64,000 nucleotides of DNA from positions 434,001 to 498,000 of the forward strand of contig ONZQ02000004.1 of the NCBI GenBank assembly GCA_900312665.1, written 5' to 3'. Position numbers and translations under genes: made by a program. The notes beneath the pieces are model-generated. The model was not told the DNA's origin, searched no databases, and worked only from the letters and a program-made list of their open reading frames with translations. Of the stretch, positions 1 through 10,415 are shown in pieces (position 1 is the stretch's first letter; each line of letters begins with the position of its first letter). Source of the DNA: Cephalotrichum gorgonifer (Eukaryota; Ascomycota; Sordariomycetes; Microascales; Microascaceae).

Positions 1-1636
1 TCTGTGGAAACGAGATAGGGTAGCAGTCGGGACCGGCTGACCACAGGATCGTCCTTGCTCAGCTGCACCCGCTCCGGCGGGGAGCATAAAAAGTGAGATG
101 TCACTTTTCTGCTCTTCACCCACCACCGCCACCGTTAACGCCTCTGGCGCCTCTGGCCAACACTCACCTGCGCCTTTATCAAGAGGCCTGCTGCTTGTTG
201 AGCTGGGGGCAGCTATGCAGGGGCGATTCTGATTCTGTGCAAATGTTAATAATATAGGCTCAGCTCGATCCCAAGAATTCTTCCCCAGTGATGTGGTCGC
301 GGAATCTCCATTAATACCCAGGTGTTCCGTGCTCGATACCCAGGAACTTGTAAGTCCATATACGATCGCATGAGATAACAGGCCTCAATAATACCTGTAC
401 CCAAAGTACTTACCTGTAGAAACCTCCCCCCCCTTTCCAAAAAAAAAATAAACCAAAAAAAAGTTTCTTCATGGTTGCCAATCTGATAGCTCGCAAACTC
501 ACATGAGGAAATGTACAAATGCTGTCCACAAGCTCGTGTTAGACCGACCGGAAGGCAAGACGGCCGCGTTATTGCCATCTCCTTTGGTAGTGAGCAAAGT
601 CGCATGTATATCAAACGACCCCACCTTCCCAGACGGCGAGCCAATATTCCCTTGCTCGAATCGAAGCGAAGAGTGGGGGGTAATGCTGCGATCCAACCAT
701 GAATGGGCCAGCTGACCCTGTCGGCGGCAAAGGGTTCCGTTTCGTGAGACTGGCTCCTCAATTGCCTGACTGATGGCCGTTTCATGAGTTAGACCGCTTC
801 ATTTATCGATTGCCCATCGACCTAAAGGGGTCACTGCGATAGAAAACGGCACCGCGCTGAGCCTGCTCAGTGGTGTCCGATTTGGGGGCTAGATAAGACT
901 TGTAGTGAACCTGCATTTCGGGTAAAAGGATGGGATGGAGATGGAGGCTAGGAAACTTAGGGGGAGGGGGATCACGAGGGCCGCTCGCCCTCGATTTGGG
1001 AACTCGGCTTCTTCTCACCGGATCGGACGGGCCCGCCGGCGCAAGAGGTCTCAAGACAGATGGTGAGCTATTGTGGAGGCGGGTGACAATGCAACGGCCA
1101 GAGAAAGGCAAAGCCGCGAAGAGTATATGATAGATAGAGTGTGGCTAGGAGGCGATGGGTGGTGGGTCGAGGACAGCAGTGACGACTCGCCAGAGGGTGG
1201 GCCCGGAGCGGAAGGAATGATGCTCGAGGGAGCTCCTACCAAATGAAGGTATTCACACGCACCTTCCCCAGGTGACGCCCCGCTAGCATGTGAGATCCAG
1301 GAACTCTGCCGCCCGCCGACGCGAAACTATCTATGGAAGGCTTGATTAAAGTTGTATAAAGTATGATTCATGATTCATACCTCCACCATACCCTGCCTTG
1401 TAGCCTCCATAAAAGCCCTCCTACTTCCTTGATACTACTAAAAGGTATTTTACATCGCCATCATCCACCCCGCCGGCCTTCTATCGCCCCTTCCGCCCAC
1501 GAGTATGCTAATACCCGGACTCTCAAGGCTTTGTGCCCCCCTACAAACCGTCTTCTGCCCCCCTTCCGCCGCATCTAGCTCGCCTACGAACCGCAACACC
1601 CCCCCACATCGCAATCCCGTCAGCGATACCCGGGAA
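1..1636. other. Intergenic, no supported gene
   Basis: Several short open frames exist on both strands, but none has a recognisable domain, a convincing start context or splice structure. No RNA gene or mobile element was recognised. Confidence 0.6.
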
Positions 1637-1972
1637 ATGTCTTCAAACCCGAGACCTCGCGGCTTCGTTCCGCCCTACCTCCTGAAGGAGATATCCAAGA
1701 GCGAAGCCTGCTCCCCCGACAGCCAACGAGCAGCCGCCGAGACCGTTAAGTACGACGAATCCCGCGCCGTGGCGTCAGGGAGCGGCCGGGATCAACAGCG
1801 CGGGCGAGATAAAAGTCCCAGTCCGAGCACTGATACGAATAGCGGAAAATCTGACGACGGTATGGATGAGCAGCCGCCTGGAGATGTCCCGGGCGATGCC
1901 ACCACGGCGAAGGGGGGGAAGGGTGCATCTGAGACAGCAGCCGACAAGTCGACGCATATGGAGCGCGACTGA
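1637..1972 (+). CDS. Small ORF resembling an orphan M4-peptidase (protealysin-type) propeptide
   Basis: A 111-residue frame starting at the ATG at 1637; the same frame is open upstream to an ATG at 1505, but the recognisable part begins after the inner one. Residues about 8-20 read RGFVPPYLLKEIS, followed by a serine/alanine-rich helix-like stretch to about residue 45. This matches, from memory, the short N-terminal propeptide of protealysin-like M4 metallopeptidases, with its conserved PPYLL core followed by an Ala/Arg-rich segment. In those enzymes it precedes a catalytic domain carrying HExxH. Here the protein instead becomes a hydrophilic low-complexity tail rich in Ser, Asp, Lys and Gly and ends, and I found no HExxH frame downstream. 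It could be a degraded peptidase gene, a stand-alone propeptide-like protein, or a chance match. Expression is unproven. Confidence 0.45.
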   Translation: MSSNPRPRGFVPPYLLKEISKSEACSPDSQRAAAETVKYDESRAVASGSGRDQQRGRDKSPSPSTDTNSGKSDDGMDEQPPGDVPGDATTAKGGKGASETAADKSTHMERD

Positions 1973-3567
1973 TTAGACACGGATATCGGGGACTTGAGAT
2001 AGAGCAGTGATATTGGGGAATAGAGGATGAGGAAGGAGGGAGGGTCGCAGGACCAAGACTGAGCTCCCGCGCATTGTGCGCCTCCCAATAAGCCTACCGA
2101 TTAGCATAGAGAAAGGAAACAACGGGAAAGGTACGGGAATTAGTGTCTGGGATGAAATGGACGGTGTCTTCATTTTTAGTAGACTACCTTCGTTGCAGCT
2201 TATCAATTGACTCCTTGTCTCGTCAAGCATTCGCGTGTCCCGTCAATCCCTACACTCGTGGAAACCATCTCGTCGCCTCCAAGAAGCTCCGCAATGCGCA
2301 CTGCAACATTCTGGCTGATATATAAGAGGTCTTTGAGAGACCTGCTCATTACCTACCTCCGTTACCCATCATTCGTTGGCCACATTAGCAACGCATACGT
2401 GCTGTCGTACACTCTTCGACCCTTGTTGCATGATCTGCTTACCCATACTTTCAATTTCTCACTTCACTTACATGATAGATACACACTGAGCTCACTCTCA
2501 AGGCCAGGACGCTAGAGCCCAGAAGCCGGGTTGCGAACTTGCAACAATGTCTGGATAAGCTCGACCCGGACCGGAACTACTGGCTCGGGATGAAGTGTTC
2601 TGCATCAGTTCTAATCACTGTTGGTGGTCGCTGCTAGGACCAGCTTTTGGAGAGTGCGCCTGTGAGCGAAGGATACTAGATACTCCCCCCTTACCTCTGC
2701 CCTATACACTCGTGACCGTCTTTCATTAGATGTATCGATCGTAGAGGTGTCGGCAAAGGTAGGTTCCAGGCAGGCAACTCGCCCGTTTCGCTGTGGAGGA
2801 TCAAAGCATTGGTACGCGCTTGAGTGCCGATTATCGATGTGTGGGACGCCAGCCGAGTCTTGCAAGTAACTAGGCCACCTGGTTCCCTTTGCAATACATG
2901 TACATATTCATTCGACCTGCCATGTGAGCGTCAACCTCCACCCTCCGTAGATGTAGGAAGCAAGAGAGCCGTCCTCCACATAAGCCAGCACAAGCACACA
3001 GGGAGCACAATGCTAGCCAAGGCCACGAAGAACAGGCCGCTATTATAATCTCTCATGCAAAGGTCATAAACACGTTTCTCGAACCACCAAAACGTAGGTC
3101 CAGTCTCAGATATATCAAAACCAGGTCAAAAGAAAAGAAACCAACAAGTCAAACGTTCTCTAGGAGGGGGGTCTATCTGTGTCTCCATGACGTGCTCGCG
3201 CTCGCTAAACCATGATCATCCATCAAAATGCATCCAAACATGCTTCCTCGTCCTCATCCTCGTCATCCTCCTCCTCCTCCTCCTCCTCCTCCAGCGAAAA
3301 CACCGGGAACATACCTCGGGAGGCGGCTGATGTCGTTGCAAAAAAGAACAAAAATACTGGGATATCGAAAAGAGCTTTTCATGAAAACCGCCCGCTGTAT
3401 GTGTGGCGTGGTATACCTGTCTCCGGCCGCCACTGAGACACCATCACCCTCCCCTCCTCCTTCTGCCCCTCTCTCATTCTCCCCGGGTTACCGACAACTG
3501 AAAAAAAAATCTCACCTCCCGAGAGGGAAGATGCCTTCCTGAACTATCACTCACACCACGCCCGTTT
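1973..3567. other. Intergenic with a TCC microsatellite
   Basis: No gene is supported. The only structured element I see is the trinucleotide repeat at 3266-3292. Confidence 0.6.
3266..3292. repeat. (TCC)9 microsatellite
   Basis: Nine uninterrupted TCC units, preceded by a degenerate TCC/TCA/TCG stretch from about 3245. The repeat lies in noncoding sequence about 275 bp beyond the 3' end of the minus-strand gene at 3568-5805. Confidence 0.9.
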
Positions 3568-5805
3568 TCATGCCCAGCCTAGCATCTCCAGACACCCCCT
3601 CGCGTCCGCACTCGTCATCGCTCCGACCCCTAGCGCCCGAGCTTGTGTACCCCGCCGTAGGCGCTGCAGCCCCACGGCAACCTTCCAGCTTTCTTCCTCC
3701 CCTAGGACAAATAGGTACCTTTTGCCTTCTTGATCGCGGATTGTTGCGCGGAGGATGTGGAGACCCTTATCCTTCCACTCTCCGGTCTGGCCCGATGAGG
3801 ACGATATGTTAGTATTCCTAAAAGTGGCCTCGCAAAGCCCCAAGCGGCAGCATCTCTTGCAGGCTTCCAGCATTTCTGTTAGGTATACGTCGGCGTCGTC
3901 GCCATTGAAGAGCTTGGGCCCGCCCCGATCCCGGAGTTTTGCCCCTGACTTCAGCGATGACGCCGCCGACGCCGCACTCGAGCCCTGGCCCGGAGTGTTG
4001 GGAGATGGAGTCAAACAGTGCGGGGGGCACCATACCTCGACCTGCTTCAACGTCCAGGCCTTGACGTCCCACTCGCGCTGCGGGACGCCCCTTACATCAT
4101 CATCAATGAAGAGTCCCTCCGTTGTCACCCTCAATATCAGCCCGTCCGTGACAGACCCGGCGCCGGAGATTAGCTGGCTAACGGGTGTCTTGGAGAACTG
4201 GTTGAGGAAGCAATAGACGGCCCTTATCACAATCTTATCCGGATCCTTTGTCGCATATGGCGCGCGCATCGATGGCGGCGGCGAGGTTCTTGCGGTGGTC
4301 TGCGAGGGTGCCCATGACGTTTCCGAGAACTCCGATAACGAGTTCTTCCTCCCTCTTGCTTGCTTTGGCTTGTCATACGGCCGGTATGAGTACGTGTCGT
4401 CGTCTGTGCCTGTGAATGTCTTGACGGATGGAGCGGGAGGCCGCTGGTCGTCGTTAGGATTGGTAAAGGTGGTGGATGGAGGCGGTCTCGGTGGCGTTGA
4501 AGCAGATGAAGGAGCAGGGGCCGGGGGCTTGGGCTTGCCATTTGGCCACGGATTGATCTTCTCCCCCATGCTGGAGTAGGCGTAAGTACTTGCCTTCTGC
4601 GAAGCTTCCCGGGCCTCGCGCTCTCGAGCTTCTTTGAGGAACTTCTCCCGCTCTAGGCGCTCGATCCTCTCCCGCTCTAGTTTCTCAAACTTTTCCCTTT
4701 CTATCCTGTCGGCCCTATCACGTTCGTCCTTGTCTCGCTGTAGCCGTTCTCTTTGGAGGCGTTCCTGCTCGAGGGTCTCGCGGAGCTCTCTTTCGCGCCT
4801 CTCGGCTTCCATACGAACTCGTCGTTCAGCCTCTAGCTTTTCGCGTCGATCGCGGGCTTCACGTTCTCGCTGCTCACGTTCCCTGGCCTCCTTTTCCCTC
4901 TGTTCTTTAAGTTTCCGCGCCATCTCGTCTTTCCGCTTCTGCTCCTCCTCCTTAGCTCTTCGTTCCTCCTCCTTGGCTTTCCGCTCCTCCTCGCGCCGCC
5001 TCGTCTCTTCTCGAGCCTTCTCCCATGACCCCTTTGGGGTCTCGGTCTTAGCCGCACCTGGCTGCTGGTACCTTTGCCAGGTCGGCTTAGGCTTCTCTGC
5101 GCCGGGCGTTGGTTCAGCTTTCGGCGGGCGCGGGGGAGGGGGGGAGTTTGGCGTAGAATGAGGAGGGGGTGCATTTGATGCAGAGCGAGGAGGGGGCGCA
5201 TTTGATGCAGAGTAGGGAGGGGGCGCATTTGATGCGGAGTGAGGAGGGGGTGCATTTGACTCTGGGTGAGGAGGGGGCGCACTTGACCCCGAGTGAGGAG
5301 GAGGGGGAGGCGGGGGACCACCTGTTGACCCCGGGCCTGACCCAGGATTTGGTGCTGGGCCAGCGTGAGGGGTTGGACCACCGCTGGCGAAGCCACCAGA
5401 ACTACCACCCGCCGGGCCTCCATGTCCGTGGGCGTGTTCTGGTCCCGGAGGTGGCGGAGGTGGTGGAGGTGGTGTGGAAGATTTATTTTGCTGCGTCCTA
5501 CCAAGGACCCAAGCTCCTATGCTGACACCAACCATGAGCATAGACATGGCCGCGCTCCCCATCCCCTGATAGTTGCTCCACCACGTTTGGAAGGCCGGGG
5601 CCATGTTCTGGAACATGACCACGACTATTAGCCCGCATGCGAAGCCGGCGGCGAAGCTGTTGACATTGGGTTGTAGCGAGGGGAGGTAGAGGAAGCCGGA
5701 GCCGGAGGAGTGCTGAGGTATGACGAAGATGTCGTATTTTCCGGGGGGCAGTCCCGAGGACCTTGGCACCTCGCCGTGAGGCGGGGGCGGTGGGGGTTGG
5801 CTCAT
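3568..5805 (-). CDS. Proline-rich two-TM protein with a long charged helix, unknown function
   Basis: A 745-residue intronless frame; the ATG at 5805 opens it. I do not recognise a named family. Order of parts: a short proline-rich N-terminus; two hydrophobic segments at about residues 49-66 and 84-102, consistent with a hairpin or two membrane spans; a Pro/Gly/His/Ser-rich linker with a 27-bp tandem repeat (residues about 167-221); then about 150 residues (roughly 265-415) of almost pure Glu/Arg/Lys, predicted as a coiled coil or single alpha-helix; a Ser/Pro linker; and a globular-looking C-terminal region (about 530-745) with IVIRAVYCFLNQ and a Trp-rich stretch. The inferred topology is a membrane anchor, a long rigid helix and a C-terminal domain. 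The Ser/Arg-rich frame on the opposite strand is its shadow. The frame is very likely real because of its length and ordered composition. Confidence 0.8.
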   Translation of the reverse strand: MSQPPPPPPHGEVPRSSGLPPGKYDIFVIPQHSSGSGFLYLPSLQPNVNSFAAGFACGLIVVVMFQNMAPAFQTWWSNYQGMGSAAMSMLMVGVSIGAWVLGRTQQNKSSTPPPPPPPPPGPEHAHGHGGPAGGSSGGFASGGPTPHAGPAPNPGSGPGSTGGPPPPPPPHSGSSAPPPHPESNAPPPHSASNAPPPYSASNAPPPRSASNAPPPHSTPNSPPPPRPPKAEPTPGAEKPKPTWQRYQQPGAAKTETPKGSWEKAREETRRREEERKAKEEERRAKEEEQKRKDEMARKLKEQREKEAREREQREREARDRREKLEAERRVRMEAERRERELRETLEQERLQRERLQRDKDERDRADRIEREKFEKLERERIERLEREKFLKEAREREAREASQKASTYAYSSMGEKINPWPNGKPKPPAPAPSSASTPPRPPPSTTFTNPNDDQRPPAPSVKTFTGTDDDTYSYRPYDKPKQARGRKNSLSEFSETSWAPSQTTARTSPPPSMRAPYATKDPDKIVIRAVYCFLNQFSKTPVSQLISGAGSVTDGLILRVTTEGLFIDDDVRGVPQREWDVKAWTLKQVEVWCPPHCLTPSPNTPGQGSSAASAASSLKSGAKLRDRGGPKLFNGDDADVYLTEMLEACKRCCRLGLCEATFRNTNISSSSGQTGEWKDKGLHILRATIRDQEGKRYLFVLGEEESWKVAVGLQRLRRGTQARALGVGAMTSADARGCLEMLGWA
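5144..5305 (-). repeat. Six 27-bp tandem coding repeats (9-residue Pro/Ser unit)
   Basis: Equivalent positions of the repeat recur exactly every 27 bp at 5144, 5171, 5198, 5225, 5252 and 5279. The units encode variants of NAPPPHSAS inside the protein at 3568-5805. Some units differ by single substitutions, so this is an in-frame expansion rather than a collapsed assembly artefact. Confidence 0.9.
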
Positions 5806-8681
5806 AGTTTGGCGGGCCCAATCGGTCGTCTTCGGGGGTGAGTATTAGAGGAGTGTCATAAGAGGAGAAAAGGTATCGAATTCTATAAGGAGGTCGTGAT
5901 AGCCATTGACGATCGTGAAGGAACTAATACGGAGCGATGGCATTAGTCTTTCCTGTTCCCCTAGGTGTCCCATTGCGCCGGGATGTGTCCTGAGGTTGGG
6001 ATATCAGTCTAGAGATCTGGGTGTGTACTCACAAGACGAGAAAGCAAAACTCCGGGCTCCTGAACCAAGACAAAGAAAGCTCGCTGAAAGGGAAGAGGAA
6101 GTAATACGTTGGAGAGCTTCAAAAATATTTGGAGGGAGACGCCGCAAGTACTTCCCACTTGGAAGACTCTCACAGGATGGGCAGTCAATAGTTGGGGTTC
6201 GTTTTTGGTTTCGGTTTAGGTGAGACAGCTCATCGAGGTCGACCTCTCGTCTTGTCAAGGCCGCAGCGCTGATAGACGAAAGGTTGGGTGTTGCACAATG
6301 ATACGGAGAGGTATTTCTGGATATTTGCGGATGGGGAGGAAAATGCGGAGGAGGGAGAAAAAAAACCTGGTCGTTTGCTCATATTCCGCCTGTGGGGGGG
6401 AGAGAGAGGACAGGTGAGAGGGTAACGAGTCTGAGTACTCAGAATTATTATGCGCTGTTGTTTACTTTGAGCAGAAATTGGGACCCCAGAAAGTTGTGAA
6501 TGGCTGAAGTCCACTGCCACCATGGCTAGCCAAATGGGAGGTGGGAGTGGAGACGGGAGGGCGGGATGGCGCCCCACCCTTAGCCCCCCAACGAATGAAT
6601 GATTGGGGGTGAGGCCCAGTCACAACGCCAATACCTTCCAGTTGCAGCGCTACCAGTGAGGACTATCGCCCGATTAGTACGGTGGCACACCAATTAATGG
6701 ACTAAGTATCACTTGTATCCTTCAAGGGTGGGGGCCAAGCCCAAGAAGGCATGGCGACAGAATCTGTACTTGTGTGAGCACTCGCAGACTTTCGTGGGTC
6801 CTGCTCCGGCCGCTGCCTGGGTTGCAAGGACGGCTCGTCCCGTAGCTGTAAACGTTCGTACATGTACTGTTGGTTGAAGAATAAGAAAAGAAGAAGAAGA
6901 AAAGAAAAGGAAACCTCAACGGTCGAACGAACCGGCCGAATAGTCAGTCCCATCCTGCCGCTGTACCTTCTTGGACTTGCGCGAGCACAAGTATTAGTTC
7001 TCGAGTTTATTCGGGGGGTATTAACTACTTGCGTACCAATTTTATGACGAGCATGGTGTTGCGCCATCACGTCAAACAACCCAGGACTCTGGCCATGTTG
7101 ACTCTGGAGGAGGCAGCACGAGGAGTGGGCGTCAACGCGAGGATAAAGAAAGCCGTTCCAGCCCGTATTATCCCGCCGTCCTGTAGAATCAGTCTCCCAA
7201 GTGATACCCCGTACCCCGCACACTATGTCGCATACTTGTACAAGCTGTCAATGTCGACTGGTCCATCCTCCTCTTCATCAAGAGACGTGTTAATCACAAT
7301 CCGCTCATCTCATTGGCATCCTACCCCCCCCCCTTTATACGCCTTTCGGCCACTTCCCCGCTTAGATTACGACGAATCACTCGTAAAACTCGTATGACCA
7401 GGTATGATCTGAGCCGGTGGCTGGTTTGAAAAACCAGGCTAAGTCCTCACTTAAACACATACTGTACTCGCTTCTCCAGCACACTTCCCCAGGAACCAGC
7501 CACCTACCTACCTACTCTGTCGTCAACCTTAGACGCCCCCACCTCCTGGACTCAGGGTCCAACGAGTTTTGTTGACTTCACTTCGTAGTTCGCAACCCGC
7601 CCAGTCCACAACGTGCCACGAGGCACCTAGCAAACAACAAATCCATACCCAAACACGATGATTGTCTTGACATCGTCCAATCTGTTAAAATTGAAAACTT
7701 CTCGCATCAGAAATACAAGTATTGCCGACGCTTGTAAAGGAAGTCGTGGTGGAATGAAGCTTGATACTTTGGCAAATAAGGAAAGGAGATGAAGCTGTGG
7801 TCGCGTTGGCAGTCCCGTTGCCTAGCAACGAGCCCACCATTCCGAATCCGGGTGACGTAACCTGTCACACTGCCACTCCCCAAGTCCCCTGAACAGACCT
7901 AAAAGCCGCCCGCCCCTGCCCTCATTTCCGATGACGAGTGAAGTGAACCAACTGTGCCGAGATTATCACATTTCCACTAGAAATTTTAAGCCGAGCGATC
8001 TTAGATGTATACTCTGTACTTTCTAACTGGCACCTTTTCCCAACCGATCGTACCTAGATTGCACGGAAGCTTGGCTCTCAGGCACCCAGCGCGGGTGAGG
8101 GAGTCCGGACTGGGGAACCCAAGTTGTAGGAGGCCAATTTTGTCCGCGATGCGCCAAGCACCTGAAGTCCCGACCAATCAATCCTACGTTCTCGACTTGT
8201 TGCTCTGGGTCGTACAAGTAGAAAAAACATGATGCCTCACGAATCACGCCAGCCCAAACTTCCAGTAATATACGTCGAACCCAGTGGTGCTATCCTGGAG
8301 GTCCCTGAACAGGTTTGGTACCTGGTCTCGGCTACCTAGACGCTGTCGGCGGCAGGCTTTCCCATCGGTCACGGCCCCACAGGTTGCAACGCATGGCTTC
8401 ATGACTTGTAACAAAGCGACAGAGCATCATGGAACATGAAATACGTGGGAATTTTGCGTTTACGTGTAAAATCCTATCCGTCTTTTCATCGAGGTCATAA
8501 GGGTGCTACCTTCCAAGGACCATCTCGGCCTATCGTAAAGACCCGAAAAAAATTAACTCCCACGTGTTGTCATCAGGCTCTTTTGCTATGTCCGCCACAT
8601 TCCCGCCAAACCGCCCTATTATCTCAACCGCTCAAGTGTATACGCCATCTACTGGTCCTCATCAACCTTCCGCCCTTCCGC
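5806..8681. other. Gene-free 2.9-kb interval
   Basis: No gene with recognisable domains. A 173-codon minus-strand frame at 6702-7223 is low-complexity and unsupported. Structured sites noted are a 12-bp perfect palindrome CTGAGTACTCAG at 6431-6442 and an X-box-like site at 7816-7830. Confidence 0.55.
7816..7830. promoter_or_regulatory. RFX-type X-box-like inverted repeat
   Basis: The sequence CGTTGCCTAGCAACG has 6-bp inverted arms (CGTTGC / GCAACG) around a 3-nt spacer. It fits the established X-box consensus for RFX-family winged-helix factors (GTNRCC, 0-3 nt, RGYAAC) without mismatch. Fungal RFX proteins (yeast Crt1) control DNA-damage genes such as ribonucleotide reductase. No start codon lies nearby: the closest recognised gene, EB1, has its 3' end about 850 bp away. 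The site is seen; function is inferred. Confidence 0.4.
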
Positions 8682-9751
8682 TCAGAACGTCTCCTGGTCG
8701 TCAAGGCCCTCGCCATCCGCGGGGATCTCGAAGCCCTCTTCCGTGGAGTATAGGATGTTCTGGATCTGCTTGACAAGGCCGTCCTCGTGCTTCTCCAACT
8801 CGGGATCCTCCTCAACAGCGGCCTGGACCAGGAGCTCGATGTCTCGGAGCTTGTTGAAGTAAAAGTCTCGTTCGCGCTCGAGCCCAACAACCGTCTCCTT
8901 GAGAGTGGCATTCTCCTGCTGGAGAGCGGCCGACACGGTGCCGGTGGCCTTGGGACGGCCGGCAGTGGTGGGTGTCACGCCGCGCCTCGCGCCCGCCCCA
9001 GCACTCGCTACCCGAGGGGCAGGGCCTGATGCGGGGAGGCCGCCGCCCTTTCGTCGCGCGACGGCGTCGTACTCGTGATCGGGGAAGTTGAGGTCCCAGT
9101 AGCGCTTTGTCCACTGTAGGAATTCGAGGTTGTCCTGCATCTTACATTTTGCCAGTGACTCGACGGGGATGGGCTTGTCAATTTGGTGCTTCTTGAAGCA
9201 GTCTAGTACACTGGTTAAGACTCGCTGTATATGCTGCAGAGGATATTGAACCGGAGGAAATGGGAAGGCAGAGGATAAAAAGGGAAGAAGGGGGGGGGGC
9301 GGTTGGAGAAGCAGAATCCGCCCGGGGAGCGACGAGGCGTAAGGGCTGGTTGGCAACGTACTTTGAAGGACCTTGAAGTTCTGGATATATTGATAGTCTG
9401 TGTTCGCGTTAAACTTTACGCGAGACATGGGCAGGTCCATATAGATGCTGTCGAAGACCTGGCAAAGGGCAGCGCTGGGGAACATAACCCTGTGAGCAAT
9501 GACGACGCGTATCGAGGAGGGGTCATGGAGGGGTATTGTTGAGGATTGACGATGCAAACGTACCCAGTCCCGCACTGCTCGACCTTTGTGATGTTCAACT
9601 GCAGCAGCTGATTGAGCCACGCAACAAGCTCTTGCCTGCCATCCGCATGTCATATTAGCAATGCCGTTGTCGTCGGGCTGATCAAAGCGATCGATGTCAT
9701 CGTGGCCAGAGACGGCGTTTTGCTGACCATGACATACCTTGATTCGCCCAT
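8682..9751 (-). CDS. BIM1: EB1/Bim1/Mal3-family microtubule plus-end-binding protein
   Basis: Four exons on the minus strand: 9751-9738, 9635-9564, 9474-9362 and 9202-8682 (720 nt, 239 residues). All three introns (102, 89 and 159 bp) are GT-AG, and splicing restores one frame starting MGESRQELVAWLNQLL. Residues 1 to about 105 are the calponin-homology microtubule-binding domain (KVEQCGTGAALCQVFDSIY, VKFNANTDYQY, DNLEFLQWTKRYWD). A short Gly/Ala/Arg/Thr linker follows, then the EB-homology coiled coil (ALQQENATLKETVVGLERER, FYFNKLRDIELL). The protein ends DDQETF, an acidic-aromatic terminus like the EEY/F tail of EB proteins that binds CAP-Gly domains. It is clearly shorter than yeast Bim1 (about 344 residues) because the linker is short. 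EB proteins track growing microtubule ends and recruit other +TIPs. It diverges from DRS1 across 664 bp. Confidence 0.95.
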
Positions 9752-10415
9752 CTTGGTTGTGTCCGGAGGGGTAAAGGTGGAAGACCCTGAAAGGTGGAGT
9801 AGAGTGTTGGTGAGGGTGGGAGATACGGGTGCGTCTGTCTGTCTTGTTGGACAAAACCAGTTATTCGAGCAGGATAGACTCCAATATCACGACAGGAATG
9901 AAGGGTCGATGGTGGCGCTACTCGAGGTTGGTACAAGTAATCGTTGAGTGGGATGGAAATGCTCAGGAGTGGGATATACTAGTTATTTTCCGCAACTCCG
10001 TCCTCGTCGTGACAGCTCCTCCAAATCATTGGTCACCCCATCAACAGCACCAATGGTGGGGTTTATGTTTATGAAGTGGGGTTGTGCCTGTCAACTTGGG
10101 TACCTACCAGGCACTTTTAGAACCAGGAAGAACCTAAAAGCGTTCATAAAGGATCACGTGCCAGTGGAGAAAACCTGAGGCAAGGTACTTGGCATGTGCC
10201 TCCCGACAAACAACCAGAAACTGAGACAGGTACCTTGTACCTTGCAAGGTAGTTCTGGAAATGGTTCACCGCCCTGCCCCACATTGATTGGCAAAATTCG
10301 ATAATTTTTTGCGAAATGTTCTGCCCCTCGGACGAGATCTAAGAAGCTCCAGGTGCATTGGTTTGTCCCTTCTTCCCTACAGGATCCCTTCTACGACCTA
10401 TTGCACAACTTCAAT
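9752..10415. promoter_or_regulatory. Divergent intergenic region between EB1 and DRS1
   Basis: 664 bp between two outward-facing start codons, so it must contain both promoters. Several GGTACCT/AAGGTA-like short repeats cluster at about 10090-10260. I could not assign a TATA box or a named factor site with confidence. Confidence 0.5.

Noticed and set aside
4634..5161. Plus-strand Ser/Arg-rich frame resembling an SR protein
   Set aside because: It is the exact antisense of the Glu/Arg helix of the minus-strand 745-residue protein; the composition follows from the codons on the other strand.
6702..7223. 173-codon minus-strand frame with a hydrophobic Phe/Leu run
   Set aside because: The hydrophobic run comes from an A/G-rich tract read in antisense, and the rest has no domain character.
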